From positions 4,278,001-4,342,000 of the forward strand of contig JADKAF010000001.1 in assembly GCA_016719295.1 (NCBI GenBank): DNA of 64,000 nt, in the 5' to 3' direction. The stretch's first letter is position 1; every line of letters starts with the position of its first letter. The stretch is from Planctomycetota bacterium (GTDB lineage Bacteria; Planctomycetota; UBA1135; JADKAF01). Shown piece by piece: positions 43,971-53,968 of this stretch. Under the pieces are notes generated by a model. The model was given only the letters and a program-made list of their open reading frames with translations, was not told where the DNA came from and searched no databases. Both the position numbers and the translations under genes were made by a program.

Positions 43971-44340
43971 GTGCGCGCGACTCGAGGCCCCAAGATCTCC
44001 CCGGTCGAGAGCTCCTCGATGCCCGCGCGCAGCTCGGCGTAGCCCTGCGGCGGCATCGCGGAGAGCGCTGCCGCGCTGCGAATCGCCGTCCGCTACTGGC
44101 GGAGCGAGCGCACGACGGAACTCTTCTGTCGCGCGTGCTTCGCGCGTTGGCGCGCGCCGCGAGATGCGCAAGTGCCGGGGATCTCGCTGCTCCTCACGGT
44201 GCCGCCGGATCTCCCGGTCTTCCTCGAGCTCGCCGTCGAGCTCTGCCGCCGGCAGGATCCGCGGCATCTTCGGGACGCTCGCGCTGCAGCTGCACGAGCT
44301 CTGAGCTCCTCGAGTCGCCAACATCCGCGTCGCATCGAGA
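43971..44340. other. Intergenic, possible gene remnant
   Basis: This 370-bp convergent gap contains a plus-strand coding-like stretch (about 44045-44260) with segments such as TELFCRACFARW and SLLLTVPPDLPVFLELAVEL. It has no good start codon and seems to change frame before a final HEL-stop near 44304. It may be a decayed small gene; I would not call a product. Confidence 0.25.
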
Positions 44341-47300
44341 TCAGCGATCTCCACTCCCCAGCGTGACCCGCAGCTCGGGATCGCGCGGCTCCCGCGGCAG
44401 CACGCAGGTCGCGAGCCGGGGGCCCAAGCGTCCTCCGAAGCCCTCGCAGATCGTGATCTCGGTCGAGGGAGCGCCGTCGAGGACGATCCGCCCGGCTTCA
44501 TCGGTGCGGAGTTCCTCCCGACCGTTGACGCTGATCACTTGGAGATCGCGCAGGATCGCGGGCGTCGTGCCATCGCGCTCCAGCATCACCAGCGTCGCGC
44601 GGCGATGTACGAAGTGCAGCGTGTGGTGCAGCTCTGCTCCCGGAGCCAGATCGAGCGGCTCCATGCACTCGTAGGTCACCGCTCGCGGCGAGCTCGCGCG
44701 GACGACGCGCAGCTGGGCAGTATAGGTGCCGGGGAGGATCCCCGAGATCGTGCAAGCTCCAGCGGCATCCAGCACGTGCGGTCCCGATGCGGCGCCTCGG
44801 CCGCGGAGTTGCAGCTCGGCTCGCGTCCACGGTTCGCCTTCGAGGAGCACGCGTGCATGCAGCGTCGCCAGCGCTCGATAGGCAAGGTCGATCTCGAGCT
44901 CGCTCGTCTGCCCTTCCATGACGACGACCTTCGGCACGTGAGCCGGCAGCGGCGCAACGCTCGAGCTCGAACCGCCGGGAAGCGGCAGCAGGGGGCCGGA
45001 GATCGTCGACAGCTCCGCGGTGTAGGTTCCGGGAGCGAGTCCGGTGACGAGGAAGCTCCCATCGGCGCGGAGCTCCACGAGTCGCGTGCTGGGGCGACGG
45101 CCGATCATGCGCTCCTCTTCGACGCGAAAGACCTCGGAGCGCAAGCGGCTGGCTGCGTGCGAACCAAGCAGGATCCGGCCGGCGATCGCTCCGCCGCGCG
45201 CGAGCGAGATCTGGAGCTCTCCACCCATCGACGAGGAGCCGAGATCGACGACGCGCGGAGCGAAAGCCGGATGTTGGACGCGTAGGACGATCCGCTCGCG
45301 TCGCTCCGGAGCACCTACGGAGACGCGCCCCTCGGCATCGGTCGTGCTGCGCGCGAGCAGCTCGTGCCGCGACTCTCCCGGCATCCAGGTGTGGACGAAG
45401 CGATCGAACACGGCTTCGCGCGGCCCGAGCTCGGCTCGCCCGAGCGCCACCGATTCCACGGAAGCCCCAGGAACCGCAATTCCCCCTCCATCCACGACGC
45501 GCACACGCAGCGGAGCGAGGCGCTCGACCTCGACGACGAGGGGTGTCACGGTTGCCGAGCCGGCCTCGAACTCGAAGGCTGCGCTGCGGAGGTGATCCCG
45601 CGAGAGCGGGTGGACGTAGAGGACGTTGCGACCGCGCTCGATGCCGGTGATCGTGACCTCCCCGCCGTCGTGAGGACCTACATGACGCAGCGCCGTGGGG
45701 TTCGGGCGCTTGCTCCACGGGTTCCAGCAGCTCACCGCGTAGTCGAGCACGGGCTCACCGCTGCTGCGCTCGACGACGCGGAGGTCGAAGGCCAAGCCGC
45801 GGCGCAGCACGATGCGCACCTCGCGGCTACCCCAGGCGCAGGTAGGAAGCGCCTCGAGCGGCTGCTCGCATTCGCCGGAATCGAGGATCGAGAGCTGAAC
45901 AGGAGCAGAGCTCGGTTTCAGGGCGCGGATGCGGAAGGTCCCGTCTTCGCGCGTGCCCGAGTTGCGTCCATCCGCGCTGCCATCGGGAGCCGTCGCGCCG
46001 ACGAGCACGCGCGGAACGCCGATCCCCAGTTCATCGACGACCACGCCTTCGATCCAGGGCAGCGAGCGACGCTCGACGCGCACGAGCAGAGGCGCAGCAT
46101 CGAGGGTCTCGGGGACGGACACTGGTACCGCTGCGCTGGGGACGATGTCCGGGCCACCGGCGTGGAGAGTCCAGGTTCCTGCAGGGACCGGCGATTCCAG
46201 CTCGAAGTGCCCCGACGCATCCGAGAGGCCCACGCTCTTCCCACTCGAGACCAAGCTCGCGCGCTCGCCGAGCGCGATCGGCAGGTCGCCGACGTGCACC
46301 CACGCTCCCGCTACGGCGACTCCGCGCGCATCGACGACGGTGCCGGAGAGGTTCTGTCCAAGCAGCAATGCGATGTCGCCGAGATCCCGCGAGCTAGGGG
46401 CTCGGTCGATGTCGAAGTGCGCGCGACGTAGAACACGTCCTTCGCACTGCACACTCAAGTTGAGCTCCCAGCCCGCGGGAGGATCGAAGCGCAGCGCGAA
46501 GGTACCGTCCTCTCGGGTCAAGAGCTCTTCCGGCGCGGGCCAAGGCGCAAGCGCATGCATCGCGGCGATCTGTGCATTCATCGCCTTTCCACGGAGTCGG
46601 ATCCGGCAACGCGCGAGAGGCTGGCCGGTCTCGGCAGCGACGCAGCGCCCACGCAGCGTGGGTGTGGACCTCGCCGCGAGAGGCGTGGGCGCGCTCAGCT
46701 CGTGAACCTCGCGCTCCTCTGCCCTACTCGTCACGCGGCGCGCGATCGAGGGATCGCCGCCGCCAGGGGCCTCTACTTCGAGAAGATCCGAAGTCGTCGC
46801 TGCGATGGAGCGAGCGGGAGTTCTCGCATCCTCGGTTGGGGATGCCAGCCACGCTGCACCGAGCAGCGCGACGAGCAGCGCCGCACTGAGGAGGAGCTTC
46901 GGCACGGTCAGTGACGAGACCGCGAGTGATGCGGTGGCCGTCAACACGCCGGTGCCTCCTTGCGGGAAGGCGAAGAGCGTGAACGCGGGAAGCCAGGCGC
47001 GGGGCACACCGCCATGTCGTCGTTGGAGCTCGACGCGCAGTTGCACGAGTCCACGCTGGAGCCGTGTCTTCACCGTGGCCACCGGCACGCCGAGCTCGGC
47101 GGCGATGCGGCTCGGCGGATGCTCTTCGAAGTAGCGCAGATAGAGCGCGGTTCGGTAGTGCGCCTCGAGCGCGCCGAGCGCCTCGAGGAGCTCGCGCTGG
47201 AGCTCCAGGTCGCGAGCGCTGCGCTCCTCCGCGCTCTCCGGACGCGCTACCGCGCTCTCGCGCTGGCGGCGCTGCTCTTCGCGCCGTCGCCAGCGGCGTG

Positions 47301-47502
47301 CGCGGTTCCGCGCGACTTGGCCGATCCACGCGCGCATCGAGCGCAGCAGCAGTGGCCGCGAAGCGAACGTGCTGATCAGCGCGTCCTGCGCGATGTCCTC
47401 GGCGATGTGCTCGTCGCGGACGACGGCCCGAGCGACGCGGCGCGCGAACTCGCGCTGGTCGGCCAGCGCATCCAAGTCGAGAGCTAGGTTGAAGTCGGTC
47501 AC
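44341..47502 (-). CDS. ECF sigma factor fused to membrane anchor and large extracytoplasmic sensor
   Basis: This 1053-residue protein begins with an ECF sigma factor. Region 2 is at about residues 12-80 (EDIAQDALISTF). Region 4 is at about residues 100-165, with helix-turn-helix PSRIAAELGVPVATVKTRL. A hydrophobic helix at about residues 203-225 follows, then ~820 residues outside the sigma part. That part contains several carboxypeptidase-regulatory-like or Ig-like beta modules (repeats such as REDGTFALRF, SDASGHFELESPVPAGTWTL, RADGSFLVTGLAPGTYTAEL). It is a one-protein version of sigma factor plus transmembrane sensor. No anti-sigma or kinase gene is adjacent. It is the last gene of a minus-strand run, 113 bp after the DUF2314 gene. 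Confidence 0.9.
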   Translation of the reverse strand: MTDFNLALDLDALADQREFARRVARAVVRDEHIAEDIAQDALISTFASRPLLLRSMRAWIGQVARNRARRWRRREEQRRQRESAVARPESAEERSARDLELQRELLEALGALEAHYRTALYLRYFEEHPPSRIAAELGVPVATVKTRLQRGLVQLRVELQRRHGGVPRAWLPAFTLFAFPQGGTGVLTATASLAVSSLTVPKLLLSAALLVALLGAAWLASPTEDARTPARSIAATTSDLLEVEAPGGGDPSIARRVTSRAEEREVHELSAPTPLAARSTPTLRGRCVAAETGQPLARCRIRLRGKAMNAQIAAMHALAPWPAPEELLTREDGTFALRFDPPAGWELNLSVQCEGRVLRRAHFDIDRAPSSRDLGDIALLLGQNLSGTVVDARGVAVAGAWVHVGDLPIALGERASLVSSGKSVGLSDASGHFELESPVPAGTWTLHAGGPDIVPSAAVPVSVPETLDAAPLLVRVERRSLPWIEGVVVDELGIGVPRVLVGATAPDGSADGRNSGTREDGTFRIRALKPSSAPVQLSILDSGECEQPLEALPTCAWGSREVRIVLRRGLAFDLRVVERSSGEPVLDYAVSCWNPWSKRPNPTALRHVGPHDGGEVTITGIERGRNVLYVHPLSRDHLRSAAFEFEAGSATVTPLVVEVERLAPLRVRVVDGGGIAVPGASVESVALGRAELGPREAVFDRFVHTWMPGESRHELLARSTTDAEGRVSVGAPERRERIVLRVQHPAFAPRVVDLGSSSMGGELQISLARGGAIAGRILLGSHAASRLRSEVFRVEEERMIGRRPSTRLVELRADGSFLVTGLAPGTYTAELSTISGPLLPLPGGSSSSVAPLPAHVPKVVVMEGQTSELEIDLAYRALATLHARVLLEGEPWTRAELQLRGRGAASGPHVLDAAGACTISGILPGTYTAQLRVVRASSPRAVTYECMEPLDLAPGAELHHTLHFVHRRATLVMLERDGTTPAILRDLQVISVNGREELRTDEAGRIVLDGAPSTEITICEGFGGRLGPRLATCVLPREPRDPELRVTLGSGDR

Positions 47503-47615
47503 GGCGAGTGACCAGAGTCCGAAGGCTCGAAGGAGAACTCAACGATCTGCGATTCTTCCCTCTCGTTCTTCCCGAGCCGAGGCGCCGCGCGCGCGGTCGA
47601 GCGCATGGCGCACGC

Positions 47616-49061
47616 TCAACCGCCCTTCTTCTTCCGCTGCTCCTGCTCGAGCAGCAACTTCACCGTGGTCCCGCCGATCATCTTGCCGTCCTGCTCGTAG
47701 AACCAGTCGCTGAGCTCGGAGAGCTTGCAGCTCACGGAGCTGCCGAGCTTCAAGCCTTCCAAGTCGCGGGGCTCGTTGGCCAGCTTCCCGCGCACGAGCT
47801 CGCCTTCGATCGCGGTCACCTGGATCCAGATGTGCTCCTCGCCGCCCTTGCGGGTCCGGAAGGGGAACTTCGCCGAGAGCTCGCCGCCCGCGGCATGATG
47901 CGCGGCGCCTTGCTTCCACGTCGCGCGCGCTGCGGCGATCGCGCGCTCCATCGCGGTCGCGTCCTCGGCCTGCACGACCGGCGCGGAGAGCTCGCCCAGC
48001 GTCGCCGCGACGGGATCCTCCGCGCGAAGCTGCGCGGGGAGTTCGGCGCTGGGAACGACCCACGCCGGATGACAGTGCCAGCTCAAGGCGAGCATGTCCT
48101 CGGCCCAGAGCGCCGCGGCACAGCGGCCGAGGAGCCGGCGTCGCTCGAGCTCCGCGGCGCTGTCGGGAGCGCCGGAAGTCGCCAGATGCAGCACCGCCTT
48201 GTGTCGTTCGATGGCGGCGAGCGCGGGGAGATTGCGCGCCGCCTCGACCGTCTCCAGCTGCCCTTCCCAACGCGACCCCATGGAGACGAAGACCATCTGA
48301 TCGCCGAGCGAGATCGCCGCGAGCGGATCGCTGACGACGATGTAGCGATCGCTGTCCTTCGCTTGGTCGAGGCCGGCGAACTCCGCCTTCAGCTCCTCGC
48401 CGAGGCGCTTCCGCAGCTCGGCCTCCTCGAGCTTCCGAGGGGCCGCGAGCAAGATCACCAAGCTCGACATCATCCGCGGCGCGAGCGCCTGGAGCGGATC
48501 CTTGCCGAGCAGGTCCTGGCTCAGAGCCTCCTCGTCGCCGTCGTAGACATCGAAGGTGCCGTGATGCACCGCGCCGATCCCGAGCACGTCGCTTCCGAGG
48601 GCCGCGGCGGCGACGACACCGACCATGCGGTACGCCGCGACCAGCGCTTCGTCTCCGGTGACGGGATCCGTGGAGATCACCAAGCGCGCGCGATGCGCGC
48701 GCAGCGCCTCGCGTTCTTCGGGCGCGAGATGCGGCATCGCCGCGTCGCGGAGGGGCTCGACCTCCGTCGCACGCAGGTTCCACCGCTGCGTATCGCGCCC
48801 ACCGCGAAGCGCCGCACCATCGCCCTGCAGCCAAGCGCCCTTCGCGATCGGCTCGGCAGCGATCTCCATCTCGAGCAGTTCCGCGAGGCGAAGACGGAAT
48901 CGTTCGACGTCGAGCGTACGGGGCTGCGCGAGCAGCAGGACGATCGCGGGCGCCGGCGCGGGCGCGGGCTCCTGTGCGCTCGCGAGCGCGAGCAGCGCCT
49001 CGGCGCGCGAGAACCCGCCGAGGGAGACGAGCGAGAGCAAGGCGAGGAAGCGCGTGCGCAT
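47616..49061 (-). CDS. Secreted DUF2314-domain protein
   Basis: The ~481-residue product has a signal peptide (start ATG 49061; MRTRFLALLSLVSLGG, cleavage near ALASAQ). The C-terminal ~100 residues match DUF2314: FPFRTRKGGEEHIWIQV, GKLANEP and LSDWFYEQDGKMIGG. The central ~300 residues may be a duplicated alpha/beta fold, as VILLAAPRKLEEAELRKRLG echoes an earlier VLLLAQPRTLDVERFRLRL segment. The function of DUF2314 is unknown. Five bases separate it from the CopD-like gene upstream, so the two are probably one transcript. Confidence 0.8.
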   Translation of the reverse strand: MRTRFLALLSLVSLGGFSRAEALLALASAQEPAPAPAPAIVLLLAQPRTLDVERFRLRLAELLEMEIAAEPIAKGAWLQGDGAALRGGRDTQRWNLRATEVEPLRDAAMPHLAPEEREALRAHRARLVISTDPVTGDEALVAAYRMVGVVAAAALGSDVLGIGAVHHGTFDVYDGDEEALSQDLLGKDPLQALAPRMMSSLVILLAAPRKLEEAELRKRLGEELKAEFAGLDQAKDSDRYIVVSDPLAAISLGDQMVFVSMGSRWEGQLETVEAARNLPALAAIERHKAVLHLATSGAPDSAAELERRRLLGRCAAALWAEDMLALSWHCHPAWVVPSAELPAQLRAEDPVAATLGELSAPVVQAEDATAMERAIAAARATWKQGAAHHAAGGELSAKFPFRTRKGGEEHIWIQVTAIEGELVRGKLANEPRDLEGLKLGSSVSCKLSELSDWFYEQDGKMIGGTTVKLLLEQEQRKKKGG

Positions 49062-49066
49062 GAGGC

Positions 49067-49516
49067 TCACCAGCCGAGTCCGAGACGCAGGTTCATCCCG
49101 ACGAGGACGAAGAGGATACCGAGCACGGTCACCGCGACGATGTGCAGCGCGAGCAGCGGCAAGCGTGCCGCGTCGAGCCCGGGGATCAAGCGCAAACGCG
49201 CGTGCAGCGCGAGCGCCACCGTCGCCGCGAGCAGGATCAGCTTGTAGCCGATCGGCCGCGCGTACGGCAGGTCGAAGTCGAACCACAGCGCCACGTCCTC
49301 CACGCGGTAGTGCGCGAGCCAGAGCCCGGTCCCTACCTGCACGAGCAGCGCCGGTAACCCGACGCGCTCGAAGAGCGCTTCGTACTGCGTGATCACCGTC
49401 ACGTCGCGGCGGCGCAGCGCGCGCGGCAGCGCCGAGAGCGCGAGGACGAGGTGGCCGCCGGTCCAGATGCAGGCGGCGAGGAGGTGGAGGCTCAGGGCGA
49501 GGACGTAGGTCTCCAT
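49067..49516 (-). CDS. CopD-like small membrane protein
   Basis: This 149-residue protein has four membrane helices. The first holds HLLAACIWTGGHL, the His/Trp pattern of the CopD/DUF4149 group, which can bind haem or copper. Later helices carry HARLRLIPG and LLALHIVAVTVLG. ATG 49516 gives the natural first helix; the open frame extends upstream into shadow sequence. It is sandwiched between the polyferredoxin gene (10 bp upstream) and the DUF2314 gene (5 bp downstream). The neighbourhood suggests redox chemistry at the inner membrane, but the substrate is unknown. Confidence 0.82.
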   Translation of the reverse strand: METYVLALSLHLLAACIWTGGHLVLALSALPRALRRRDVTVITQYEALFERVGLPALLVQVGTGLWLAHYRVEDVALWFDFDLPYARPIGYKLILLAATVALALHARLRLIPGLDAARLPLLALHIVAVTVLGILFVLVGMNLRLGLGW

Positions 49517-49526
49517 TCGATCGATC

Positions 49527-51557
49527 CTACCGCATCTCCCGCACTCGCCGTTCCCACTCCGCCGCACGCGCCGCATCGCCCGCCATGCCGTACGCCGCAG
49601 CCAACAGCTCCGCAGCCCGCCGCTCACGCGGATGCGCCGCGGCGAAGCGCTCGAGCAGCTCGATCGCCGTGCGCACGGCGCTGCTCTGCAGCAGGAGCTC
49701 CGCGGCGCGGAGCTCGGCAGCAGCGGGCGCGTCGGGCGCCTCGCGCACCGCGGTGAGGAGCGCCTCGAGCTCCGCCGCGCGCGGTTGCTCCGCGACCTCG
49801 AGGCAGGTGACGAGCTGGGCGCGGGCCTCGAGTGCACGGGGATTCTTCGCGATCAGCTCGCGCAGCGTCGCGGCCGCTTCCTGCGGAGCGCCGCGCTGCA
49901 TCTGCAGACCTGCGAGCAGATAGCGCGACGGCGCGTAGTGTTTGTCGAGCGCGCTGGCTTCGCGCGCGGAGCGCTCGGCCGCGGCGAGCTCGCCCTGCAG
50001 CAGGAAGAGGCGCGCGCGCTCGTGATGCAGCTTCGGCCAGCTCGGCTCGCGTTCGATCGCGTGCGCGAGATGTGTCTGCGCGCCGGCGAGATCGCCGCGG
50101 CAGAGCGCGATCCACGCGCGCCGCGCGGGGATGCGCACATCGGGCAGCAAGGAGAGCTGCTCGGCGCGCGCGAGATGCGCTTCGCTGTCCTGCAACGCCG
50201 CGCGTAGCGCCGGGGTCAGCGCGAGCGGGTTAAGCGGCGATTGCTGCCAGGGCGCGTTGCCGAGCGGCGCCGTCGCGTGGAACGAGCGCCCGCCCGCGAA
50301 CATGTGGAGCTGCACCCACGCGGCGTGCGCGAGCAGGAGCAAGAGCGCGCTGGTCACCGCGAGCGCGATGCGCCCCGCGCGCGTGAAGCGGCGGTTCGCA
50401 TCGAGGAGCGGGCGATCCTGGAAGCTCTGCTCCGCGGGAGCGCGCCGCACGAGGCGGAGCCAATGCACGAGTGTAAACGCCGCGAGCCCGGAGAGCGCCA
50501 GTGCCAGGAGCAGCGGCATGCGCGCGTAGAGCTGCACATCCTCGTAGAGCCACGCGAGCTCGGGATACGGGAGCTCGGGCAAGCCGTGCAGCACGGCGAG
50601 GCTCGCGAGGAAGACCGCGAGCATCAGCAGCTCTTCGCCAATGCTGTAATGGCGGACCTTGGCATAAGGCTTACGGACGCGCGGTCGCGCCAGCACAGCC
50701 GGCTTACCGGGACTCCAATAAAGCGCGTTCTCCGGACAGACCGAGACGCAGTCGCTGCATTTCATGCAGCCGGGGTCCACGACCATGCCGAAGCGGTGCA
50801 CCTCGCTCGCGACGTCGACATTCGAGGTGCAGGTCGCGGAGCAGTGGCCGCACTGCTTGCAGGCGTCGGTGACGCGGATCCGCAGCGGCGAGAGCGGCTC
50901 CACCAACGCGAAGAGGCCGCCGTAAGGGCAAGCGTAAGTGCAGAAGCCCTTCGAACCCAGGAAGTAGACCGCGGCGACGCCGCAGACGAAGAAGGTGAAG
51001 AGTGCCACGCCCCAGCCGGGGAAGGTGTCCCAGAAGCCGCTCTTCGTGAGCTCGAGATGGAGCTCAGGCGCCGCGGCGCCACGCCAGAACCGCAAGATCG
51101 CGGGCCAGCCGAAGAGATAGAGGCCGGCGAAGAGGGGGATCCACATCAGCACGCGCGAGCGCAGCGGCCGCGGGCGGATGCCGATCTTCCGCAGCAGGTG
51201 CGCGCAGAAGTCCTGCACGGCGACGAGATGGCAAGCCCAGCCGCAGAACCAGCGCCCGAGCACCGCGGTCGAGAGCAGGGCCAGGCCGAGGAGGATCACG
51301 CCCGCGTTGATCGCCCCGTCGGCGACCGTGTACATCGCCTCCGAGGGCTCGAGCGGCGAGACCGTCTCGCCGCGGCTCTGCCAGTGCGCGATGTGCAGCG
51401 CGGCGAATACGTGGATCGCGATCAGCACGCCGGCGCGCCACTTTGAGACCCCCGAGGGTGCGAGCTCGCCCCGGCGCACGAGCTCGGGAGCGACGCCGCG
51501 CGCGGGACGAGGGGGCGGAACCGGGTGCGCGCAGGCAGCGCGCCCGTCGCGGCTCAT
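49527..51557 (-). CDS. Membrane polyferredoxin (NapH/CcoG-like) fused to TPR domain
   Basis: This 676-residue protein has an N-terminal half with about five membrane helices. It has the NapH/CcoG-type motifs GRWFCGWACHLVAVQDF and GFCTYACPYGG, then two 4Fe-4S sites CKQCGHCSATC and CMKCSDCVSVCP. More helices follow to about residue 420. The C-terminal ~240 residues are soluble TPR-like repeats (LARAEQLSLLPDVRIPARR onward). Polyferredoxins of this class pass electrons across or along the inner membrane. A TPR tail is unusual and suggests a partner-docking role. It heads a probable operon with the CopD-like and DUF2314 genes. It might supply electrons to the nitrate system, but it is 17 kb away. 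Confidence 0.9.
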   Translation of the reverse strand: MSRDGRAACAHPVPPPRPARGVAPELVRRGELAPSGVSKWRAGVLIAIHVFAALHIAHWQSRGETVSPLEPSEAMYTVADGAINAGVILLGLALLSTAVLGRWFCGWACHLVAVQDFCAHLLRKIGIRPRPLRSRVLMWIPLFAGLYLFGWPAILRFWRGAAAPELHLELTKSGFWDTFPGWGVALFTFFVCGVAAVYFLGSKGFCTYACPYGGLFALVEPLSPLRIRVTDACKQCGHCSATCTSNVDVASEVHRFGMVVDPGCMKCSDCVSVCPENALYWSPGKPAVLARPRVRKPYAKVRHYSIGEELLMLAVFLASLAVLHGLPELPYPELAWLYEDVQLYARMPLLLALALSGLAAFTLVHWLRLVRRAPAEQSFQDRPLLDANRRFTRAGRIALAVTSALLLLLAHAAWVQLHMFAGGRSFHATAPLGNAPWQQSPLNPLALTPALRAALQDSEAHLARAEQLSLLPDVRIPARRAWIALCRGDLAGAQTHLAHAIEREPSWPKLHHERARLFLLQGELAAAERSAREASALDKHYAPSRYLLAGLQMQRGAPQEAAATLRELIAKNPRALEARAQLVTCLEVAEQPRAAELEALLTAVREAPDAPAAAELRAAELLLQSSAVRTAIELLERFAAAHPRERRAAELLAAAYGMAGDAARAAEWERRVREMR

Positions 51558-51822
51558 GAGATCTCCGGGGCTCGCACGGATCGGCGTGAGGGGGCGCCGG
51601 CGACTCCGGCGGAGGAGTCTTCCGCCCCTGGCCGACTCGAGTCAAGGCGCCGAATGGGGAACCCGTGCGTCGCGGGCTTCGTCTCCCCCCGGATCTCGCG
51701 ACGCGCGATCGACCTTTTGTTCCCAGTGGCGTACGCGGAGCCCGCCCGACCTTGCTAGGCTGGGTACTCTCCCCAACGACGGCCGTCTCCCCCACCTCCC
51801 GCTCCCACGCGGGTTCCCGCCC

Positions 51823-53943
51823 ATGCATTCGAGAACCGCCCTCGGCCTCGCTCTCTGCCTTGCCGGCAGCTTGCCCTCGCTCGTCTCGGCTCAGGCCGAC
51901 GTCATCGTCGGTGACCTCTCCGACACCTTGAGCCACGGCAGCGTCGGCAACATCGCCGCCTTCTCGGTCGGCACCGTGTCCTGCAACGTCGGCACCGCGA
52001 ACCTGCTCTGGATCGCGAGCACGAACCAGCACCCGGTGATCGGCCTCAACATGTACAAGGTCGCGAACGGCCGGGTCGAGCAGATCGGCATGTCGTGGCT
52101 GAAGCACGGCTTCACCGCCCTCACCCAGAGCCTCTGCGGCTCCTGCAACGGCGTCGGCGGCTCGGCGCTCGGCGTCGGCTGCTCCGACCCCTACGGCGCC
52201 GGTCTGAACGGCAACCAGGGCTCCCTCGGACCGCGCAGCGAAGTGAACGCCGCGACGGGCTTCTTCCTCTACCCGCCGCAGCACATGCCGAGCTACCCGG
52301 CGACGATCGGGAAGCGCATCCAGGTGAGCCACGCCGACCTCGACCCGGCGCTCAATCCGGGTGCCCGTTACTTCGTCGAAGGCCAGTACGTGACGCCCGA
52401 CGATGCCCTCGCGGGGAACGGCTGGAACAACGCCTCCTACCGCGAAGTGACCGTGACGCCGAGCGGCGGCAGCTACGTCATCGCGCTCACCAGCACCACG
52501 CAGCGCACGAAGCCCGCCATCCAAGCTTGGCAGGACCTCGACTCCCGCGTCGTGATGCAGACGATCGACATCCCGGGTGACGGCCGCCTGCACGTCGGCC
52601 TCCGCGCGATCGACCTCCTGAACGGGCGCTACCGCTTCGAGTACGCGGTGCACAACCTGAACTCGGATCGCAGCGTGCGCCGCTTCACGGTGCCGATGGC
52701 GCCCGGGGCCAACCTCTCGAACCTGCGCTTCCACGACGTGAACTACCACACCAGCGAGGTGTGGAACTCGAGCGACTGGACGGGGAGCACTGCAGGCGGC
52801 AACGCCTCGTGGGAGACCGCGACCTTCGCGCAGAGCAGCTTCGCCAACGCGCTCCGCTGGGGCACGACCTACAGCTTCTCCTTCGAAGCGAGCGCGATCC
52901 CGACCACGGTCGAGCTCGAGCTCTTCAAGCCGGGTGCGAACCCGGTGATCAGCGTGCCGCTCAGCGCCTTCCCCTGCCCCCTCGGCGGCGGCAGCAACGG
53001 CGGTGGCCCCTCCGGCCCGTACTTCCAGGATCTGAACGCGCCCTACGACTTCGTCGACATCTCGGCCACCGGCTCTGCTGGCCCGAACAGCGACGACGGA
53101 AACGTGACGGCGAGCCTCGGCTTCAACTTCAACTACTACGGGACGGTGATCAACAGCATCACCTTGAACGCGAACGGCCACCTCTACCTGAACGGGCAGA
53201 CCGGCGCGCACTTCGATAACTCGGCCGTTCCCGGCGGCGGCGCACCCGTGGGTCAGATCTGCGCCTACTGGGACGACCTGAACCCGGCGGTCGGTGGCAC
53301 GATCCGCTACCAGACCATCGGCACCGCGCCGCTGCGCCGCTTCGTCGCGATGTGGAACGACGTCGCGTTCTACTCGGGCCCGAGCACGGACCGCGAGACC
53401 TTCTGCATCATCCTCGACGAGAGCACGAACAAGATCACGATGTCGTGGCGCTCGACGAGCCGCGGCGGTGCGAACGCTTCGCTCGGCATCGAGGCTGCGG
53501 ACGGCACCACGGGCTTCTCGGCCGGCTTCAATACGCCGGGCTCGGTGATCGCGGGCCGCACGCACACCTACAGCACGGCCTTCCCCGAGACCGCGCAGCT
53601 CAGCGTCACGGGCAGCGGTTCGCTCGGCTCGACGATCGGGATCTCGCTCGTCGGCGTCGAGAACAAGCCGGTGTGGGTCATGATCGACGTGCTCCCCGGT
53701 CCGACGCTGGTGCCGAACTTCGGCACGGTCCACCTCGGACTGACGCCCGCGTTCGCCGTGCTGATCGATGGCCTGCTCGTGCCCTTCTTCTCCACGAACG
53801 GCTGCGGCGTCTTCCGCTTCGAGTTCGCGAGCCCGGGTCTGCCCCCCGGCCTCAACATCTTCATGTCGGGTCTCATCTTCGACCCGGCGGCGCCGAACCA
53901 GGTGGCGCACCTCTCGAACGGCGCGGTGTTGATCACGCCGTAG
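51823..53943 (+). CDS. Large secreted protein with lineage C-terminal module
   Basis: This 706-residue secreted protein (signal ending PSLVSAQ) has an N-terminal ~380 residues I cannot assign. Cys pairs occur in SLCGSCNGVGG. A middle domain (about 400-590) has the phrase LGFNFNYYGTVINSITLNAN, typical of nidogen-like or PEP-CTERM-associated beta-sandwiches. The C-terminus (about 600-706) is a variant of the shared module ending LNIFMSGLIFDP. ATG 51823 is chosen for the signal peptide; the frame is open upstream to 51178 as shadow. Two hairpins lie directly after the stop. Confidence 0.87.
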   Translation: MHSRTALGLALCLAGSLPSLVSAQADVIVGDLSDTLSHGSVGNIAAFSVGTVSCNVGTANLLWIASTNQHPVIGLNMYKVANGRVEQIGMSWLKHGFTALTQSLCGSCNGVGGSALGVGCSDPYGAGLNGNQGSLGPRSEVNAATGFFLYPPQHMPSYPATIGKRIQVSHADLDPALNPGARYFVEGQYVTPDDALAGNGWNNASYREVTVTPSGGSYVIALTSTTQRTKPAIQAWQDLDSRVVMQTIDIPGDGRLHVGLRAIDLLNGRYRFEYAVHNLNSDRSVRRFTVPMAPGANLSNLRFHDVNYHTSEVWNSSDWTGSTAGGNASWETATFAQSSFANALRWGTTYSFSFEASAIPTTVELELFKPGANPVISVPLSAFPCPLGGGSNGGGPSGPYFQDLNAPYDFVDISATGSAGPNSDDGNVTASLGFNFNYYGTVINSITLNANGHLYLNGQTGAHFDNSAVPGGGAPVGQICAYWDDLNPAVGGTIRYQTIGTAPLRRFVAMWNDVAFYSGPSTDRETFCIILDESTNKITMSWRSTSRGGANASLGIEAADGTTGFSAGFNTPGSVIAGRTHTYSTAFPETAQLSVTGSGSLGSTIGISLVGVENKPVWVMIDVLPGPTLVPNFGTVHLGLTPAFAVLIDGLLVPFFSTNGCGVFRFEFASPGLPPGLNIFMSGLIFDPAAPNQVAHLSNGAVLITP

Positions 53944-53968
53944 CCCGAGCCGAGCGTTCGATCAAAGG

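Noticed and set aside
42261..44501. 746-residue minus frame across the ELWxxDGT gene
   Set aside because: Shadow frame produced by the repeat-coding DNA; low-complexity composition, no motifs.
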